Shown piece after piece: positions 5,607 to 13,825 of a stretch of 22,676 nucleotides of DNA (positions are counted from its first letter, which is position 1; each line of letters begins with the position of its first letter). Made by a program: the position numbers and the translations under genes. The notes under the pieces were generated by a model. The model saw nothing but the letters and a program-made list of their open reading frames with translations, was not told the origin of the DNA and ran no database searches. The stretch comes from a virus, in IMG/VR virus record IMGVR_UViG_3300025759_000756, positions 1 to 22,676 of that record; one strand, written 5' to 3'.

Positions 5607-6206
5607 GTGGCAGATACCGCACTAAACTCCGCTACATATGGCGTAGGCGTTTACGGAACTGCAAAGTACGGACGCATTGAAATTGTTGTCTTCAATCTTG
5701 ATGCTGCTACTGCAACAGGAAGTGTTGGTAGTCTTACCGTAAACATTAATAAAGATATTTCCGGGGTTAGCGCAACAGGCGCAATTTCTCCTGTAGTTGC
5801 TGGCGGATTTGAGATTGACATTAGCGAAGTTATTTCGACTGGTGTCGGTGCTACGGGTTCAGTAGGCACGGTTCAATCTAACATAGATGAGAAGCCTAGC
5901 GGCGTATCTGCAACAGGCACTATCGGAACCCCACAACCCATCGTTAGCTTCTCTGTATCTGTATCTGGTGTCGGTGCAGTAGCTACGTTAGGAAGCGTAG
6001 AGGCCCAGACTACTGAACCTCTGGGGAGTGTTAACGCAACAGGCGCAGTTGGTACGCTAATCCTACACACAACAGCAGGACTTTCAGGGGTTCAGGGGAC
6101 GTTCTCCGTAGGAACTGGAACGTACTCAGGAGTGCAGTTTGATTACAATGCGGTTCGTGAACTATATGACAGGCGGCGCACCATCAATATAGACAGAGCA
6201 GCCTGA
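5607..6206 (+). CDS. Repeat-built virion protein (ATGxVGT repeats)
   Basis: 199 residues from GTG 5607, with AAGGA at 5594-5598 eight bases upstream. After an N-terminal TYGVGVYGTAKYG segment the middle consists of about seven repeats of a roughly 20-23-residue unit centred on G-V-x-A-T-G-x-V-G-T: residues 36-45, 53-64, 79-90, 99-110, 121-132, 141-152 and 161-171. The C-terminus (QFDYNAVRELYDRRRTINID) is charged and non-repetitive. Such repeats suggest stacked beta elements. A surface or fibre-like virion role is inferred. The TGA overlaps the next ATG (TGATG). Confidence 0.65.
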   Translation: MADTALNSATYGVGVYGTAKYGRIEIVVFNLDAATATGSVGSLTVNINKDISGVSATGAISPVVAGGFEIDISEVISTGVGATGSVGTVQSNIDEKPSGVSATGTIGTPQPIVSFSVSVSGVGAVATLGSVEAQTTEPLGSVNATGAVGTLILHTTAGLSGVQGTFSVGTGTYSGVQFDYNAVRELYDRRRTINIDRAA

Positions 6207-6379
6207 TGCCTTTAACAAGTTACGAACGAACAGTACACGTTGTTTTAGATCCACGAATCGTTTTAGTTGAAGATGGAATCAACGCCTTCGAACGAACAGC
6301 GTCTGTAGTTTTAGAACCACGAGTTGTCCACATAGAAAGTATTGGCAACAGCTTTACAAGAACAGTTTACGTGGAGTAA
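6206..6379 (+). CDS. Small protein with internal duplication (57 aa)
   Basis: A short gene coupled to the preceding stop by TGATG and ending TAA 6377-6379, three bases before the next start. The 57 residues contain two copies of a 19-residue motif (YERTVHVVLDPRIVLVEDG and FERTASVVLEPRVVHIESI) and the beginning of a third (FTRTVYVE). It is therefore a short beta-repeat protein. Filling exactly the space between two virion genes and coupling to the upstream stop support it as real. Function unknown; probably a virion component. Confidence 0.6.
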   Translation: MPLTSYERTVHVVLDPRIVLVEDGINAFERTASVVLEPRVVHIESIGNSFTRTVYVE

Positions 6380-6382
6380 TTT

Positions 6383-6730
6383 ATGTCATATAAATGGCCC
6401 TTTAAAGATCCCGGAGAGACACTCGACTACAGTATAGATTGGTCGCGGTTTCTTGGTGCTGCAACTATTTCTACAGTTGTATGGTCTGTTGAAACCGACG
6501 CATATTCAACCAGAACAGTCCTTGCTTCTGGACAAGACTTGACTACTGCATCAGGCGGGGCAACAACCGACAGCATTCAAAATGTTTCTCAGACTCAAAC
6601 CAACACAGTCGCTACCATCAATATTGCCAGTGGGGTCAATACACGAAACTACACTTTTTTCTGTACGATGACCGACAGTACAGGTAGTACGGCTATTCGC
6701 TCAGTTAACTTGAAGGTAAGGACACGGTAA
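6383..6730 (+). CDS. Beta-sandwich tail/fibre adaptor-like protein
   Basis: 115 residues. The N-terminal WPFKDPGETLDYSIDWSRFL followed by G..TIST..W matches the pattern W(P)xKDPxExLDYxIDWSxxL.. that I know from small phage proteins described as fibre-tail adaptor or tail-associated Ig-like proteins. The rest, ending VNLKVRTR, fits one beta-sandwich. It sits directly before the connector adaptor gene. Family recognition is reasonable; which tail interface it serves is not shown by the sequence. Confidence 0.65.
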   Translation: MSYKWPFKDPGETLDYSIDWSRFLGAATISTVVWSVETDAYSTRTVLASGQDLTTASGGATTDSIQNVSQTQTNTVATINIASGVNTRNYTFFCTMTDSTGSTAIRSVNLKVRTR

Positions 6731-6732
6731 CA

Positions 6733-7413
6733 ATGGCATATGATTATTTAAGCTTGACCAATGATGTTGCCAAACGCCTAAACGAAACGCAACTTACCTC
6801 TGCGAACTTTGCTTCAGCTATAGGGTTTTATAGTGCAATCAAAGAAGCCGTAAACTCTTCTATCCGTCACATTAATCAGGCACACTTCGGTTGGTCATTT
6901 AATCATAACAAGTATGAACAAACCTTGACTGCCGGAGTTACGCGGTATCCAATTCCGACTCAAGCTAAGTATGTCGATTTTGATACGTTTCGTGTTCGGC
7001 GTGACACTACTCTGGGTATCGGTCGCGCAGAAAATTTAACACTGATAAGCTATGATGAATACGTAGATAGATACATCGATCAGGAAGATGAAACCAACGT
7101 GGCTTTAGGTGCTGCTCCTGAATTCGTATTTCGCACACAAAACGGTGAGTTTGGTGTAGTTCCTATGCCTGACAAAGCCTATCAAGTTGATTTTGAATAC
7201 TTTATGGACCCTGTCGATTTGATTCTTCCCACTGACGTTCCAACTGTTCCTGAACGTTTTCGTCATGTAATTATTGATGGGGCTATGTACTACGCATACA
7301 TGTTTCGTGACAACATCGAAATGGCGTCTATTTCTCAAAACAAGTTTGACAGTGGGATTAAACAGATGAGAACAATTAACGTCAATGAAAACATATATAT
7401 GAGAGCACGATAA
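6733..7413 (+). CDS. Head-tail adaptor (tail tubular protein A / SU10-adaptor-like)
   Basis: 226 residues. A helical N-terminus (LTNDVAKRLNETQLTSANFA, then KEAVNSSIRHIN) leads to a beta core with RYPIPTQAKYVDFDTFRVRR, EFVFRTQNGEFGVVPMPDKA and a helical end (FRHVIIDGAMYYAYMFRDNI). This order is characteristic of podovirus adaptors such as T7 gp11-like and SU10-type proteins, which form a ring under the portal. Length is close to the family norm of about 200. The next gene is the large nozzle-like protein, the usual partner. Assignment is by pattern and context. Confidence 0.75.
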   Translation: MAYDYLSLTNDVAKRLNETQLTSANFASAIGFYSAIKEAVNSSIRHINQAHFGWSFNHNKYEQTLTAGVTRYPIPTQAKYVDFDTFRVRRDTTLGIGRAENLTLISYDEYVDRYIDQEDETNVALGAAPEFVFRTQNGEFGVVPMPDKAYQVDFEYFMDPVDLILPTDVPTVPERFRHVIIDGAMYYAYMFRDNIEMASISQNKFDSGIKQMRTINVNENIYMRAR

Positions 7414-7417
7414 GCTT

Positions 7418-9586
7418 ATGCCGGATCGTTGGCAAACATATGCCCTTGAGTTTAAGGGTGGACTCATTACAAACGTGTCCCCGTTGCAGCACGGTATCAA
7501 TGCTCCGGGGTCTGCCCGTATTCTTCGTAATTACGAACCATCTATCGAAGGCGGGTATCGATCAGTTCAAGGTTACGACAAATACGACAGTGACGTTGTT
7601 CCCGCGTACGGTACGCCCTTAGTTCACGGAAACGGACAAAGTGGTACTTCTTTAATTATAGGTAATATTTTTAAATTACCAATAGTTGGAGACGTTGTTT
7701 CTTTAGACGGAGGTGCAGTAGCTGGTGCAGCACAGACAGGCACAACCTTAAATGTAGATGGTTTGGATGTAGCCCCATCCGCAAACGACACATTTACTAT
7801 TGCGGGGGACACAACTGTATACACAGTTAGTGCCGCAACTGCTCTCGTAGGTACGGCATCTACCTTGACTATCACTCCGGCAATCGTAACAGCACCTGCA
7901 GACGATGCCGTTTTATCGTTCCGCTACACCATTGCAACAGGCGGCGTGTCGTTTAGTTCCGTGAACAAACGAGCAACTTTAACCCTAGATCAGACTATGG
8001 TCGTAAACCCATCTGATCAAGATGCGGTGTCGTTTCCTACCGCTGCAGGGTTGATTTTAGGGGTTTCTAGCTTCGAAAGCTTTGTAGTTGCGGCCCGTAA
8101 TTCAGACATATTCAAGTCGAGCGGTTCTGGGTGGACGAAGATAAACACACCAAATTACGGGTCGGTTTTGGTAGATGGTGCCGCGCAAACAGGGACTAGC
8201 TTGGTTGTGGACGGTATCACGGGAACACCACAAATTGGTGATACCTTTACTATTGCTGGCGTAGATCTAATCTACACCCTCACTGCCACCCCGACGGTTA
8301 CTAGCGGATCTGCAACGTTTGCTATCGATCCGGCTTTGAATAGCAGCCCTGCAGACAACGCTGCAATCACGATGCTGACAACAGATCGTACGGGAATGGC
8401 TAAACATAGGTTTGCTCAGTTCAATTATGCAGGAACTGACTACTTGACAGGCGTAGACGGAAGTAACGTACCGTTTGTATACGATGGTACTACCTTCACT
8501 GCCTTAGATGGAATCCCTACAGACGGTATAGGCGCAAGTCACGTAGCCAATTTTAAAAACCAACTTTTCTTTGGAAAGGGATCTACCCTTCTTTTTACAG
8601 CCCCGTTTACTTTTGATGATTTCTCTGCTGCAAGTGGCGGCGGGGTAATAAATGTAGGAAATGAAATTTCGGGCTTGATTATTTTTCGAGAACAGCTTAT
8701 AATATTTAGTGAGCGTACTATTTTTCGCTTGGTTGGTAATACTATAGGTGATTTTCAGTTGCAGCCTATCACCCTAGATACAGGGTGTGTCCAAACCGAC
8801 ACTATTCAGGAAATAGGGGGAGACGTTATTTACTTGGGGCCGGATGGTATTCGCAGTCTTTCTGCAACCGACCGCGTAGGAGATTTCAGCCTAGCTGTCG
8901 TATCAAAGGCCATTCAAAGTAACGTAACAAACTTTGTAAATCGCAACACTTCGTTTAGTAGTGTAGTAATTAGACCGAAAAGCCAATACAGACTACTTGG
9001 ATACAATGCAAACTTTTCGTCGGATTCAGCACAGGGGATTATAGCGTCGCAAACGTCGGAGGCTATGCAATTTGCGGAATTGAGAGGATTTAAGGCATAC
9101 GTTGCCAGCAGTAATCTAAATGCGGATATAGAAACAATCGTATTTGCCAATGATTCAGGCTACGTATATCAGATGGAATCTGGAAATAGTTTGGATGGGC
9201 AGGATATCTATTCAACATTTGCCACACCGTACATTCCAATAAACGATCCACGAATTCGCAAAACAATTTATCGGTTGGTTTTGTACACAGATCCACAGGG
9301 AAGTTTCTTTTCAGAAATAAACCTGCTTTTTGATTTTGATGAAGTTGGGATTATTCAACCGACACCTTTTGTATTCGATAATACAACAGCATCAAATGCT
9401 CCAACTTTTTACGGAATCGGCATTTTTGGGACATCGACATACGGCGGAACACTTCAACGAATATTTGAGAGCCAGACATTAGGTTCTGGGTATGTTGTTT
9501 CTTTACAATTTAGATCAAATTCAACAAACCCACCGCACTCTTTAGATTCAGCCACGCTTGAATATGGCACTTACGGGCGGCGATAA
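7418..9586 (+). CDS. Tail nozzle / tail tubular protein B-like protein with duplicated insert domain
   Basis: 722 residues from ATG 7418, next to the adaptor as in podoviruses. The N-terminus ALEFKGGLITNVSPLQHGIN, then RNYEPSIEGGYRSVQGY, is the characteristic opening of large podovirus tail tube/nozzle proteins (T7 gp12 or P22 gp10 position). The rest is a beta-propeller-like run with motifs such as FKNQLFFGKG, GLIIFREQLIIFSERTIFRL and GDVIYLGPDGIRSL. Two related inserts of about 70 residues occur at 99-168 and 249-320, both with AAQTGT(T/S)L.VDG and DTFTIAG; a partial third lies near 73-95. The role is DNA passage through the tail (inferred from family). Confidence 0.75.
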   Translation: MPDRWQTYALEFKGGLITNVSPLQHGINAPGSARILRNYEPSIEGGYRSVQGYDKYDSDVVPAYGTPLVHGNGQSGTSLIIGNIFKLPIVGDVVSLDGGAVAGAAQTGTTLNVDGLDVAPSANDTFTIAGDTTVYTVSAATALVGTASTLTITPAIVTAPADDAVLSFRYTIATGGVSFSSVNKRATLTLDQTMVVNPSDQDAVSFPTAAGLILGVSSFESFVVAARNSDIFKSSGSGWTKINTPNYGSVLVDGAAQTGTSLVVDGITGTPQIGDTFTIAGVDLIYTLTATPTVTSGSATFAIDPALNSSPADNAAITMLTTDRTGMAKHRFAQFNYAGTDYLTGVDGSNVPFVYDGTTFTALDGIPTDGIGASHVANFKNQLFFGKGSTLLFTAPFTFDDFSAASGGGVINVGNEISGLIIFREQLIIFSERTIFRLVGNTIGDFQLQPITLDTGCVQTDTIQEIGGDVIYLGPDGIRSLSATDRVGDFSLAVVSKAIQSNVTNFVNRNTSFSSVVIRPKSQYRLLGYNANFSSDSAQGIIASQTSEAMQFAELRGFKAYVASSNLNADIETIVFANDSGYVYQMESGNSLDGQDIYSTFATPYIPINDPRIRKTIYRLVLYTDPQGSFFSEINLLFDFDEVGIIQPTPFVFDNTTASNAPTFYGIGIFGTSTYGGTLQRIFESQTLGSGYVVSLQFRSNSTNPPHSLDSATLEYGTYGRR

Positions 9587-9601
9587 CGGAAGGACAAGAC
9601 T

Positions 9602-11929
9602 ATGGGTACAGGTTACACACGGAACGACACCCCAAACAACATTGCAGACGGAAACGTCATCAACGCTTCGGATATCGATGGCGAATACGATGCTATTGAA
9701 GCTGCCTTTAATGAAACTACAGGCCACACTCACGATGGCACGGCAGCAGAAGGTGCGCCTATTACCGTCTTGGGTCCGGTTCAAGATTTTATTGCAAGTG
9801 CCACAGAAATTAAACCGAAGACCACGAACACGCTAGATATCGGAACCAATTCTTTGCAGTTCAAGGATATGTATCTAGACGGAACCGCCTACATTGACGG
9901 TTTGGGCGAAGATATCTTGGTTGCAACCGACAAGAAAGTACAGTTCCGGGACACAGCCCTGTTTATCAACTCTAGCGCGGATGGACAACTAGACATTGAT
10001 GCTGATGCAGAGTTAGAAATTACAGCACCAATAGTAGATATAAATGCGTCTACCTCTGTAAACATTAGTAATGATTTAAAATTAGATAGCGACTCTGCTA
10101 TTTTATCTTTTGGTGCAGATAGTGAAATCACTGTCACACACGAACATAACACAGGATTAAAGGCAAAAGCAGCTAATGGGTTTGAATTAAATCTACAAAC
10201 TAGCCATGACTCTATAGAGGCTACAGATGTGATAGGTAAAATTACATTTAATGCTCCTGATGAAGCTAATGGTACAGATGCAATACTAGACGGTGCTACT
10301 ATTGAGGCTATAGCTGAAGACACATTTGATGCCTCCACAAATACCACTGCACTTGTATTTAAAACAAACACATCCGGTGCAGCAACAGAACGTATGCGTA
10401 TTAAAGGTGACGGTGCAATCGTCATGGATACGCAGGTTGACATTGACAATATAACTATAGATGGCAACACTATTAGCAGCACCGACACTAACGGTGACAT
10501 TAACATATCACCAGATGGTACTGGTACTGTTGTAATTGATACAGACCTAGACGTTGATAATATAAATGTAAATGGTAATACTGTTTCATCAACTGATACT
10601 AACGGGGATATTAATCTGTCACCTAATGGTACTGGTACTGTTGTAATTGATACAGACCTAGACGTTGATAATATAAATGTAAATGGTAATACTGTTTCAT
10701 CAACTGATACTAACGGGGATATTAATCTGTCACCTAATGGTACTGGTACTGTTGTAATTGATACAGACCTAGACGTTGATAATATAAATGTAAATGGTAA
10801 TACTGTTTCATCAACTGATACTAACGGGGATATTAATCTGTCACCTAATGGTACTGGTACTGTTGTAATTGATACAGACCTAGACGTTGATAATATAAAT
10901 GTAAATGGTAATACTGTTTCATCAACTGATACTAACGGTGATATTAATCTGTCACCTAATGGTACAGGCACTGTAGTTATTAACACTGACCTTGACGTTG
11001 ACAACATCAATGTCAATGGTAACACCATCATCAGCACAGACACCAATGGCAACATTGCTCTGACACCTAATGGTACAGGCGAGGTGGACATAAGCAAAGT
11101 TGACATCGACAGTGGCACAATTGATGGCACAACTATTGGTGCGTCAAGTGCGGCGGCTGGTACATTTACAACGCTTACTGCAAGTGGCGACCTCACTGTT
11201 GACACCGACACCCTTTACGTTGACAGCACGAATAATCGGGTAGGAGTAGGGACGACTTCGCCTAGTGCGAACCTTGAAATAGACGCTGGCTCTGCTAGTG
11301 GCACACACTTGCAAATTACTACAACTGGCTCTGGTCACAACTTTGACATGGTTGATTCAAGCAGCACAGCCCGTATTCGTAATGCGAGTGGTATTCTTCG
11401 TATAGGTGCCGACCACAATGATGAATCAGCGGGTAGCGCGGTACGGTTTGACGTTGACGGTTCTGAAATTGCTAGGCTTACAACGGATGGCCTAACCTTC
11501 AACGGTGACACAGCCGCCGTAAATGCGCTGGATGACTATGAGGAAGGGACTTGGACACCAAGAATAAGGGGAGGCGGCGAACCGGGTACACTAATTACTG
11601 GCAATGGCGTATACACAAAAATTGGCAATAAGGTGACTGTTTCACTTACTTTTGATAATAAAAACATGACTGGTTATAGCGGTGCTGTAAGCGTTGATTC
11701 ATTTCCGTTTGCTCAAGTATCTGGTTTTAATGCGGGTGGGGCGACGGGTATGATTTACGCTTTGCTGGGTGCTAATGCTAGTAGAGAACACACAGCTCAT
11801 TTTATGGCTAATAATTCCACTATTTTGAATCTTTATGACATAAACGCTGCTACGGGATGGACGCAATCACAGCATGGCGCACCCGCTGGCATGTATTTGT
11901 GGACAACGTTTACTTACTTCACATCGTAA
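9602..11929 (+). CDS. Tail fibre protein with 37-residue tandem repeats
   Basis: 775 residues. The N-terminus (GTGYTRNDTPNNIADGNVIN, then DGEYDAIEAAFNETTGHTHDG) is the standard virion-attachment start of marine phage fibres. The shaft has LGTNSLQFKDMYLDGTAYID-like elements, then six 37-residue units (residues 269-490), four of them identical. The distal part contains NNRVGVGTTSPSANLEIDAG and the DDYEEGTWTPRI module, followed by about 100 residues that are probably the receptor-binding tip. No C-terminal intramolecular chaperone motif is seen. It should recognise the host surface. Codon and base composition shift inside the gene, suggesting mosaic origin of the shaft. Confidence 0.85.
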   Translation: MGTGYTRNDTPNNIADGNVINASDIDGEYDAIEAAFNETTGHTHDGTAAEGAPITVLGPVQDFIASATEIKPKTTNTLDIGTNSLQFKDMYLDGTAYIDGLGEDILVATDKKVQFRDTALFINSSADGQLDIDADAELEITAPIVDINASTSVNISNDLKLDSDSAILSFGADSEITVTHEHNTGLKAKAANGFELNLQTSHDSIEATDVIGKITFNAPDEANGTDAILDGATIEAIAEDTFDASTNTTALVFKTNTSGAATERMRIKGDGAIVMDTQVDIDNITIDGNTISSTDTNGDINISPDGTGTVVIDTDLDVDNINVNGNTVSSTDTNGDINLSPNGTGTVVIDTDLDVDNINVNGNTVSSTDTNGDINLSPNGTGTVVIDTDLDVDNINVNGNTVSSTDTNGDINLSPNGTGTVVIDTDLDVDNINVNGNTVSSTDTNGDINLSPNGTGTVVINTDLDVDNINVNGNTIISTDTNGNIALTPNGTGEVDISKVDIDSGTIDGTTIGASSAAAGTFTTLTASGDLTVDTDTLYVDSTNNRVGVGTTSPSANLEIDAGSASGTHLQITTTGSGHNFDMVDSSSTARIRNASGILRIGADHNDESAGSAVRFDVDGSEIARLTTDGLTFNGDTAAVNALDDYEEGTWTPRIRGGGEPGTLITGNGVYTKIGNKVTVSLTFDNKNMTGYSGAVSVDSFPFAQVSGFNAGGATGMIYALLGANASREHTAHFMANNSTILNLYDINAATGWTQSQHGAPAGMYLWTTFTYFTS
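10406..11071 (+). repeat. 111-bp tandem repeat array in the tail fibre gene
   Basis: Six units of 111 bp (37 codons). The four central units (10517-10627, 10628-10738, 10739-10849, 10850-10960) are identical except for one synonymous change in the last (GGG to GGT). The flanking units at 10406-10516 and 10961-11071 encode related but diverged sequence. Reading frame is kept throughout. Confidence 0.95.
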
Positions 11930-11948
11930 CCTGATTGGATTATCAGGT
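11929..11948 (+). other. Short hairpin after the tail fibre gene
   Basis: ACCTGAT 11929-11935 pairs with ATCAGGT 11942-11948 around a 6-base loop, beginning inside the stop codon. No T run follows, so it is not a convincing terminator; it may protect or punctuate the fibre message. Confidence 0.35.
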
Positions 11949-11974
11949 AGTCAGTCCATCCATAGGAGATAAAA

Positions 11975-12226
11975 ATGGCACTAACAGAAGAAACAATCCA
12001 AGACAAAATCGAAATTGTAGGTGACTACAAGCACGTCCAAGTTCGCACAGCTACTATTATTAAACGTGACGGCGTTGAAATTAGTCGTAGTTTTCATAGG
12101 CACACTGTAGCACCAGACGCTGACATTACTGGCGAAAGCGCAGAGGTTCAAGCTGTCTGTGCGGCTGTGCATACACAGGCAGTCAAGGATGCTTATGCGG
12201 CGCATTTGGCTGAACAAGGTGAGTAA
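11975..12226 (+). CDS. Hypothetical protein following the fibre gene (marine phage family)
   Basis: 83 residues after a TAGGAGA ribosome site (11963-11969). The N-terminal part is beta-like (KIEIVGDYKHVQVRTATIIK, then RDGVEISRSFHRH) and the C-terminal part is a helix (QAVCAAVHTQAVKDAYAAHL). I recognise this as a recurrent small protein beside tail fibre genes in marine phages, with no known function. The position would suit a fibre-assembly or fibre-associated factor, but that is inference only. One Cys, no membrane segment. Confidence 0.65.
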   Translation: MALTEETIQDKIEIVGDYKHVQVRTATIIKRDGVEISRSFHRHTVAPDADITGESAEVQAVCAAVHTQAVKDAYAAHLAEQGE

Positions 12227-12249
12227 AACTCCGGCAGGGTGGTAATACA

Positions 12250-12474
12250 ATGGAAATGACCAGTCTCATAGATGTACTTATCGGCCTTGTCGTGGCTGGT
12301 CTTGCATGGTTTTTGTCAGAACAAAACAAAGAAACAAAACGACTAGGCATACTACTGAACAAAACACGTGAAGAATACGCAACTCGCATGGAACTGCGCG
12401 ACGACATGAGTAAGGTTATGGACGCTTTGCACCGGGTTGAAGATAAGCTAGATAAAGTATTGAGTAGGGATTAA
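12250..12474 (+). CDS. Small membrane-anchored coiled-coil protein
   Basis: 74 residues with AGGGTGG upstream (12236-12242). One N-terminal membrane segment (about residues 5-22, SLIDVLIGLVVAGLAWFL) is followed by a charged helix with heptad character to the C-terminus (SKVMDALHRVEDKLDKVLSR). This topology, one anchor and a periplasmic or cytoplasmic coiled coil, occurs in i-spanins and in small marine phage proteins next to fibre genes. No partner lipoprotein gene is visible, so spanin is only one possibility; a holin-like protein is another. Confidence 0.6.
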   Translation: MEMTSLIDVLIGLVVAGLAWFLSEQNKETKRLGILLNKTREEYATRMELRDDMSKVMDALHRVEDKLDKVLSRD

Positions 12475-12476
12475 GT

Positions 12477-13814
12477 ATGGCAACAATTACCACAGACCAA
12501 CAGTTACAACAGGAAGTGGGTGCCCTTGCAGGTGCAGGTATTCCTGCTAATGTTCCGGCTCAACAGACCGTACAAACGGACGAACTACAGACTACTGCTG
12601 GCACACAGTTGAAACCGACGGGTCAACAAGCTGCTACTGTCACTGCTGATCAAACAAGCTTAAAAGCCCCTATCCCTACTCCTTCTTCTTCTGGAGTAGG
12701 CCAAATTGCCGGAACTGACCTTGCTACCGTAACCCCGCAGATTGGTACGATGCAAGCAGCCCAGATCACACAGCCTGTACAAGTTGATATGACTGGCGTA
12801 CAAGCTGGTCCATCTGCAGGTGCTATCGGTACTGCCGCAACGCAACAGCTAGATCCGCAAGCTACCACTCAGTATCAGCTTGGTCAATTGATGAACAGCA
12901 TCCAGCAAGGCCAGCCGATGCCCCCGTGGGCGGCTCCTGCAGTTCGTAAGATTGGTGGCATCATGCAAGCACGTGGCTTGGGCGGCTCTAGTATGGCTGC
13001 AGCGGCTATGACACAAGCTGTGCTAGAATCTGGTATCACGATTGCAGCCGACGACGCAAAGAAGTACGCAACTATCCAGCTTGCTAATTTGAACAACGAA
13101 CAGCAGATGGCCCTTTCCAACGCCGCAACTTTTGCCGCAATGGACAAGGCTAACTTGAATGCCCGTTTGACTGCTGCCGTAACCAACGCACAGTCGTTGC
13201 TTGCCACTGAAACAAAGAACCTCGACGCACAGCAGCAAGCCAATACACTTTCATACAATGCTTTGACTCAGGGTATCTTCAAGGATGCGGCAGAAGAAAA
13301 CGCCCGTCAGCAGTTCAATGCAAAGAATGAACTACAAGTCGAACAATTCTTTGCGGAGTTGGGTTCGCAGGTTGAAACAGCCAATGCAAATCGGATGGCT
13401 GCAATGGAACAGTTCAACGCTGGTGAACAAAATGCAATGAACCAGTTCAATTCTGCAATGGCTGATAACCGACAGAAGTTCAACGCCAATATGCAGTTTG
13501 CTGTGGATCAATCGAACACACAGTGGCGCAGACAAGTCAACACGGCTAACACTGCTGCCCAGAACGAAGCAAACCGACAAAACGTACAAAACGCCTTTAA
13601 CGCATCACAAAACGCACTAAATAATCTGTGGCAACAATACAGGGATAACGCAGCTTGGAATTTCCAAAAAGGTGAATCGCAGCTTCAGCGACAGCATGAA
13701 ATCGGTATCATGGCTATGGAATTTGCCAACAGCGAGAAGCTATATGATAAGCAGCAAAAGGATAACTTGGCTGCAGGTATAGGTAACTGGATTGCTGCTT
13801 GGCTTGCAAGTTAG
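12477..13814 (+). CDS. Probable internal virion protein, Gln/Ala-rich coiled coil
   Basis: 445 residues. Residues 1-150 are Gln/Thr/Pro-rich and low in complexity. A conserved-looking block near 151-213 contains WAAPAVRKIGGIMQARGLGG, SSMAAAAMTQAVLESGITIA and the YATIQLANLNNEQQMAL repeat-like end. The remainder is a long helix with repeated Q-F-N-A elements (about 285-385: RQQFNAK, MEQFNAGEQ, MNQFNSA, RQKFNAN, QNAFNAS). The middle block resembles virion structural proteins I know from marine phages. It begins the internal-protein block and is likely a component ejected with or organising the DNA (inference). Confidence 0.65.
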   Translation: MATITTDQQLQQEVGALAGAGIPANVPAQQTVQTDELQTTAGTQLKPTGQQAATVTADQTSLKAPIPTPSSSGVGQIAGTDLATVTPQIGTMQAAQITQPVQVDMTGVQAGPSAGAIGTAATQQLDPQATTQYQLGQLMNSIQQGQPMPPWAAPAVRKIGGIMQARGLGGSSMAAAAMTQAVLESGITIAADDAKKYATIQLANLNNEQQMALSNAATFAAMDKANLNARLTAAVTNAQSLLATETKNLDAQQQANTLSYNALTQGIFKDAAEENARQQFNAKNELQVEQFFAELGSQVETANANRMAAMEQFNAGEQNAMNQFNSAMADNRQKFNANMQFAVDQSNTQWRRQVNTANTAAQNEANRQNVQNAFNASQNALNNLWQQYRDNAAWNFQKGESQLQRQHEIGIMAMEFANSEKLYDKQQKDNLAAGIGNWIAAWLAS

Positions 13815-13825
13815 GGAAATAAGAT

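Noticed and set aside
10406-11071. Regular repeats resembling a CRISPR array
   Set aside because: The period is 111 bp with no distinct spacers, the units are contiguous and in frame, and they encode a fibre shaft.
9889-11211. Long 440-codon open frame on the minus strand across the fibre repeats
   Set aside because: It is the antisense of an in-frame repeat array; repeated DNA without stops on one strand keeps the other open too. It lacks a ribosome site, and the plus-strand product is a clear tail fibre.
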